Under the pieces are notes generated by a model. The model saw nothing but the letters and a program-made list of their open reading frames with translations. It was not told the DNA's origin and ran no database searches. The position numbers and the translations under genes were made by a program. From Globodera rostochiensis (taxonomy: Eukaryota; Nematoda; Chromadorea; Rhabditida; Heteroderidae), in the NCBI GenBank assembly GCA_018350325.1, contig JAEVLN010000037.1, positions 372,001 through 436,000 on the forward strand: a stretch of DNA of 64,000 nt, read 5' to 3'. The stretch's first letter is position 1. Each line of letters starts with the position of its first letter. Of this stretch, positions 56,487 through 64,000 are shown one piece after another.

Positions 56487-64000
<7,514 letters not shown>

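Overview
This is eukaryotic nuclear DNA, most likely from a nematode. The genes are split into many small exons by AT-rich introns. The best-conserved gene is an animal NALCN/NCA sodium-leak channel, and every coding phase I checked joins at GT-AG boundaries, plus one likely GC-AG boundary. The abundance of short hAT-type MITEs and a GC donor would fit a plant-parasitic (tylenchid) nematode, but that placement is inference. No bacterial-type genes or operons are present.

Layout. 1-12.7 kb: NALCN-type four-domain cation channel on the minus strand (3' end outside the window), with about 35 exons, an EEKE selectivity signature, an intronic tRNA-His on the opposite strand and at least seven small inverted-repeat transposons in its introns. 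12.7-18.3 kb: mostly non-coding, with two phase-compatible minus-strand exons at 16.4-16.8 kb. 18.3-19.1 kb: a three-exon minus-strand gene for a 117-aa secreted, dibasic-rich protein (candidate peptide precursor). 20.4-29.6 kb: a 9.2-kb near-perfect palindrome. 30.6-33.4 kb: a six-exon divergent Skp1-like gene. 34.9-37.0 kb: a 2-kb polypyrimidine satellite. 38.5-41.2 kb: a young LTR retrotransposon coding only for Gag-protease. 41.2-56.5 kb: no gene seen, but several MITEs and tandem repeats. 56.5-64 kb: a plus-strand gene for a large Gln/Asn-rich, probably nuclear protein (15 exons in the window, at least 979 aa), continuing past the right edge.

The most unusual object is the palindrome at 20396-29609. 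It starts with AG, ends with CT and is flanked by a 6-bp target duplication (TATGTG), the integration signature of Maverick/Polinton elements, yet it has no polymerase, integrase, ATPase or capsid gene. Each 4.4-4.6-kb arm carries the same gene set: a 179-aa TATA-binding protein core, a FLYWCH zinc-finger protein (plus a decayed second copy), and two ORFs overlapping by ATGA that resemble accessory proteins of Polinton-like elements. TATATA boxes preceded by GGTGAAA repeats sit upstream of the FLYWCH genes and another TATA box upstream of the TBP gene. An element that brings its own TBP and its own TATA promoters suggests a self-contained transcription module. The right arm is intact; the left arm has 7-bp and 154-bp deletions that break two of the ORFs.
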